This document shows, one piece after another, positions 63,396 to 64,000 of a stretch of 64,000 nucleotides of DNA. Within the stretch, counting starts at the first letter, position 1. Every line of letters begins with the position of its first letter. Location of the stretch: assembly GCA_033765345.1 (NCBI GenBank), contig JANRIC010000044.1, positions 1 to 64,000 on the forward strand. Direction: 5' to 3'. A program made the position numbers and the translations under genes. Under the pieces are notes generated by a model. The model did not search any database and had not been told where the DNA came from. It saw nothing but the letters and a program-made list of their open reading frames with translations. Source of the stretch: JANRIC01 sp033765345. GTDB taxonomy: Bacteria > Bacteroidota > Bacteroidia > Cytophagales > Microscillaceae.

Positions 63396-64000
63396 GCCTG
63401 AGCAATTTTGTGATTTTGATAGAGTTTTTTCAAAGTATCTACCACATAATCTACTTCGGCTTTGGTATTAAACTTACTAAACGAAAAGCGAATAGTCGCA
63501 TAATCCGAAGGCAGACCTAATGCCTGCAAAACGTGTGAACCCACGTGAGAACCGCTTGTGCAGGCACTTCCTGCGGAAGCAGATATTTGGTGAATATCCA
63601 GGTTAAATACCAGCATTTCGTTGATGTCAGAAGGCGGCAAACTGACGCTGAGTACGGTATAGAGGCTTTTATCTGGGTCAGTACACGCTCCATTAAAGAC
63701 CAAACCTTCTATGTTTGCATTCTGAAGCTTTTGAATCATATACTCTTTGATGCCCAGGATATGCAGCCGGTCTGCTTCCATATTTTGGTAAGCTAGTTCA
63801 AGTGCTTTGGTCATTCCCACAATTCCGTAGACATTTTCGGTACCTCCACGCATATTCCTCTCCTGTGAGCCTCCATGAATTAGCGAGGGGATGTTGTAAT
63901 CTGAATTGATATAAATCAATCCGATGCCTTTGGGTCCGTGAAATTTATGAGCCGTTCCTGCGATAAAGCCCACCTTAAGTTCGTGTAAGTTAAGAGGGAA
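63392..64000 (-). CDS. Cysteine desulfurase (NifS/IscS type), 5' end beyond the window
   Basis: Only the C-terminal half is present: the frame runs off the right edge without a start (the GTG near 63971 lies inside the frame and is not the start). The PLP lysine is in TAHKFHGPKG, and the active-site cysteine loop is SAGSACTSGSH. It takes sulfur from cysteine for Fe-S clusters or tRNA thiolation. Two loops of the class I NifS/IscS type are visible. The stop overlaps the end of dapF by 4 bases, tail to tail. Confidence 0.9.
   Translation of the reverse strand, partial: FPLNLHELKVGFIAGTAHKFHGPKGIGLIYINSDYNIPSLIHGGSQERNMRGGTENVYGIVGMTKALELAYQNMEADRLHILGIKEYMIQKLQNANIEGLVFNGACTDPDKSLYTVLSVSLPPSDINEMLVFNLDIHQISASAGSACTSGSHVGSHVLQALGLPSDYATIRFSFSKFNTKAEVDYVVDTLKKLYQNHKIAQA

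Overview
The window reads as chromosomal DNA of a Bacteroidota bacterium, most likely a member of the Cytophagales. Evidence: a 1878-residue secreted protein ending in a type IX secretion (Por) sorting domain; families found mainly in this phylum (DUF4836-like and DUF4846-like proteins, SiaB-type ATPases, a GH133/GT4/GH57 glycogen cluster); weak or absent Shine-Dalgarno sites; and promoters of the Bacteroidota form TTTG-N19/20-TANNTTTG, several of which can be read directly. The genome is moderately AT-rich. Long intergenic stretches hold stem-loops, dispersed palindromes and tandem repeats. I see no tRNA, rRNA, CRISPR array, transposase or phage structural gene.

Layout. 0.1-3.2 kb: a broken gene for a secreted Calx-beta-like/barrel-like protein, a PIN toxin-antitoxin pair, a small antitoxin-like gene and a small secreted protein. 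3.5-5 kb: a protealysin-type M4 peptidase followed directly by an emfourin-type inhibitor. 5.9-11.5 kb: a giant subtilisin-like protease with CUB, Kelch-like and about nine Fn3 modules. 11.5-22 kb: housekeeping genes (ilvE, PduO-type cobalamin adenosyltransferase, a stress protein, a LolD-like ATPase, a TPR membrane protein, gatC, plsC), then a VWA protein and a MoxR ATPase that together resemble CoxE/CoxD.

22-41 kb is a signalling region: a 1665-residue hybrid kinase with six PAS domains, a lipoprotein, a three-gene group (sensor kinase, REC-PAS-HisKA protein lacking an ATPase domain, stand-alone receiver), a small holin-like membrane protein with two SiaB-type ATPases, a ROK sugar kinase, and an NtrC-type sigma-54 activator followed by a second hybrid kinase. 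41-46 kb holds small or unknown membrane proteins, a candidate small RNA and the E2 subunit of a 2-oxoacid dehydrogenase. 46-50.7 kb is a glycogen/alpha-glucan cluster (debranching enzyme, glycosyltransferase, GH57 protein with a substituted catalytic position). 51-56 kb holds an SLC13 carrier, a 21-bp tandem repeat, a GC-richer gene, a lysine-rich histone-like protein and two adjacent toxin-antitoxin pairs with near-identical promoters. 56-59.7 kb is a coxSLM-like molybdenum hydroxylase operon, whose probable maturation partners lie at 19.8-21.9 kb. The end carries DUF4846 and lipoprotein genes, rplS, dapF and a cysteine desulfurase cut by the window edge.

The observations most worth following are the two unrelated intergenic arrays that share an exact 21-bp period, the candidate small RNA at about 43.0 kb, the protease-inhibitor pair, the separated hydroxylase and maturation genes, the kinase-like protein without its ATPase, the duplicated toxin-antitoxin promoter, and the stem-loop-rich repeats around the toxin-antitoxin loci.
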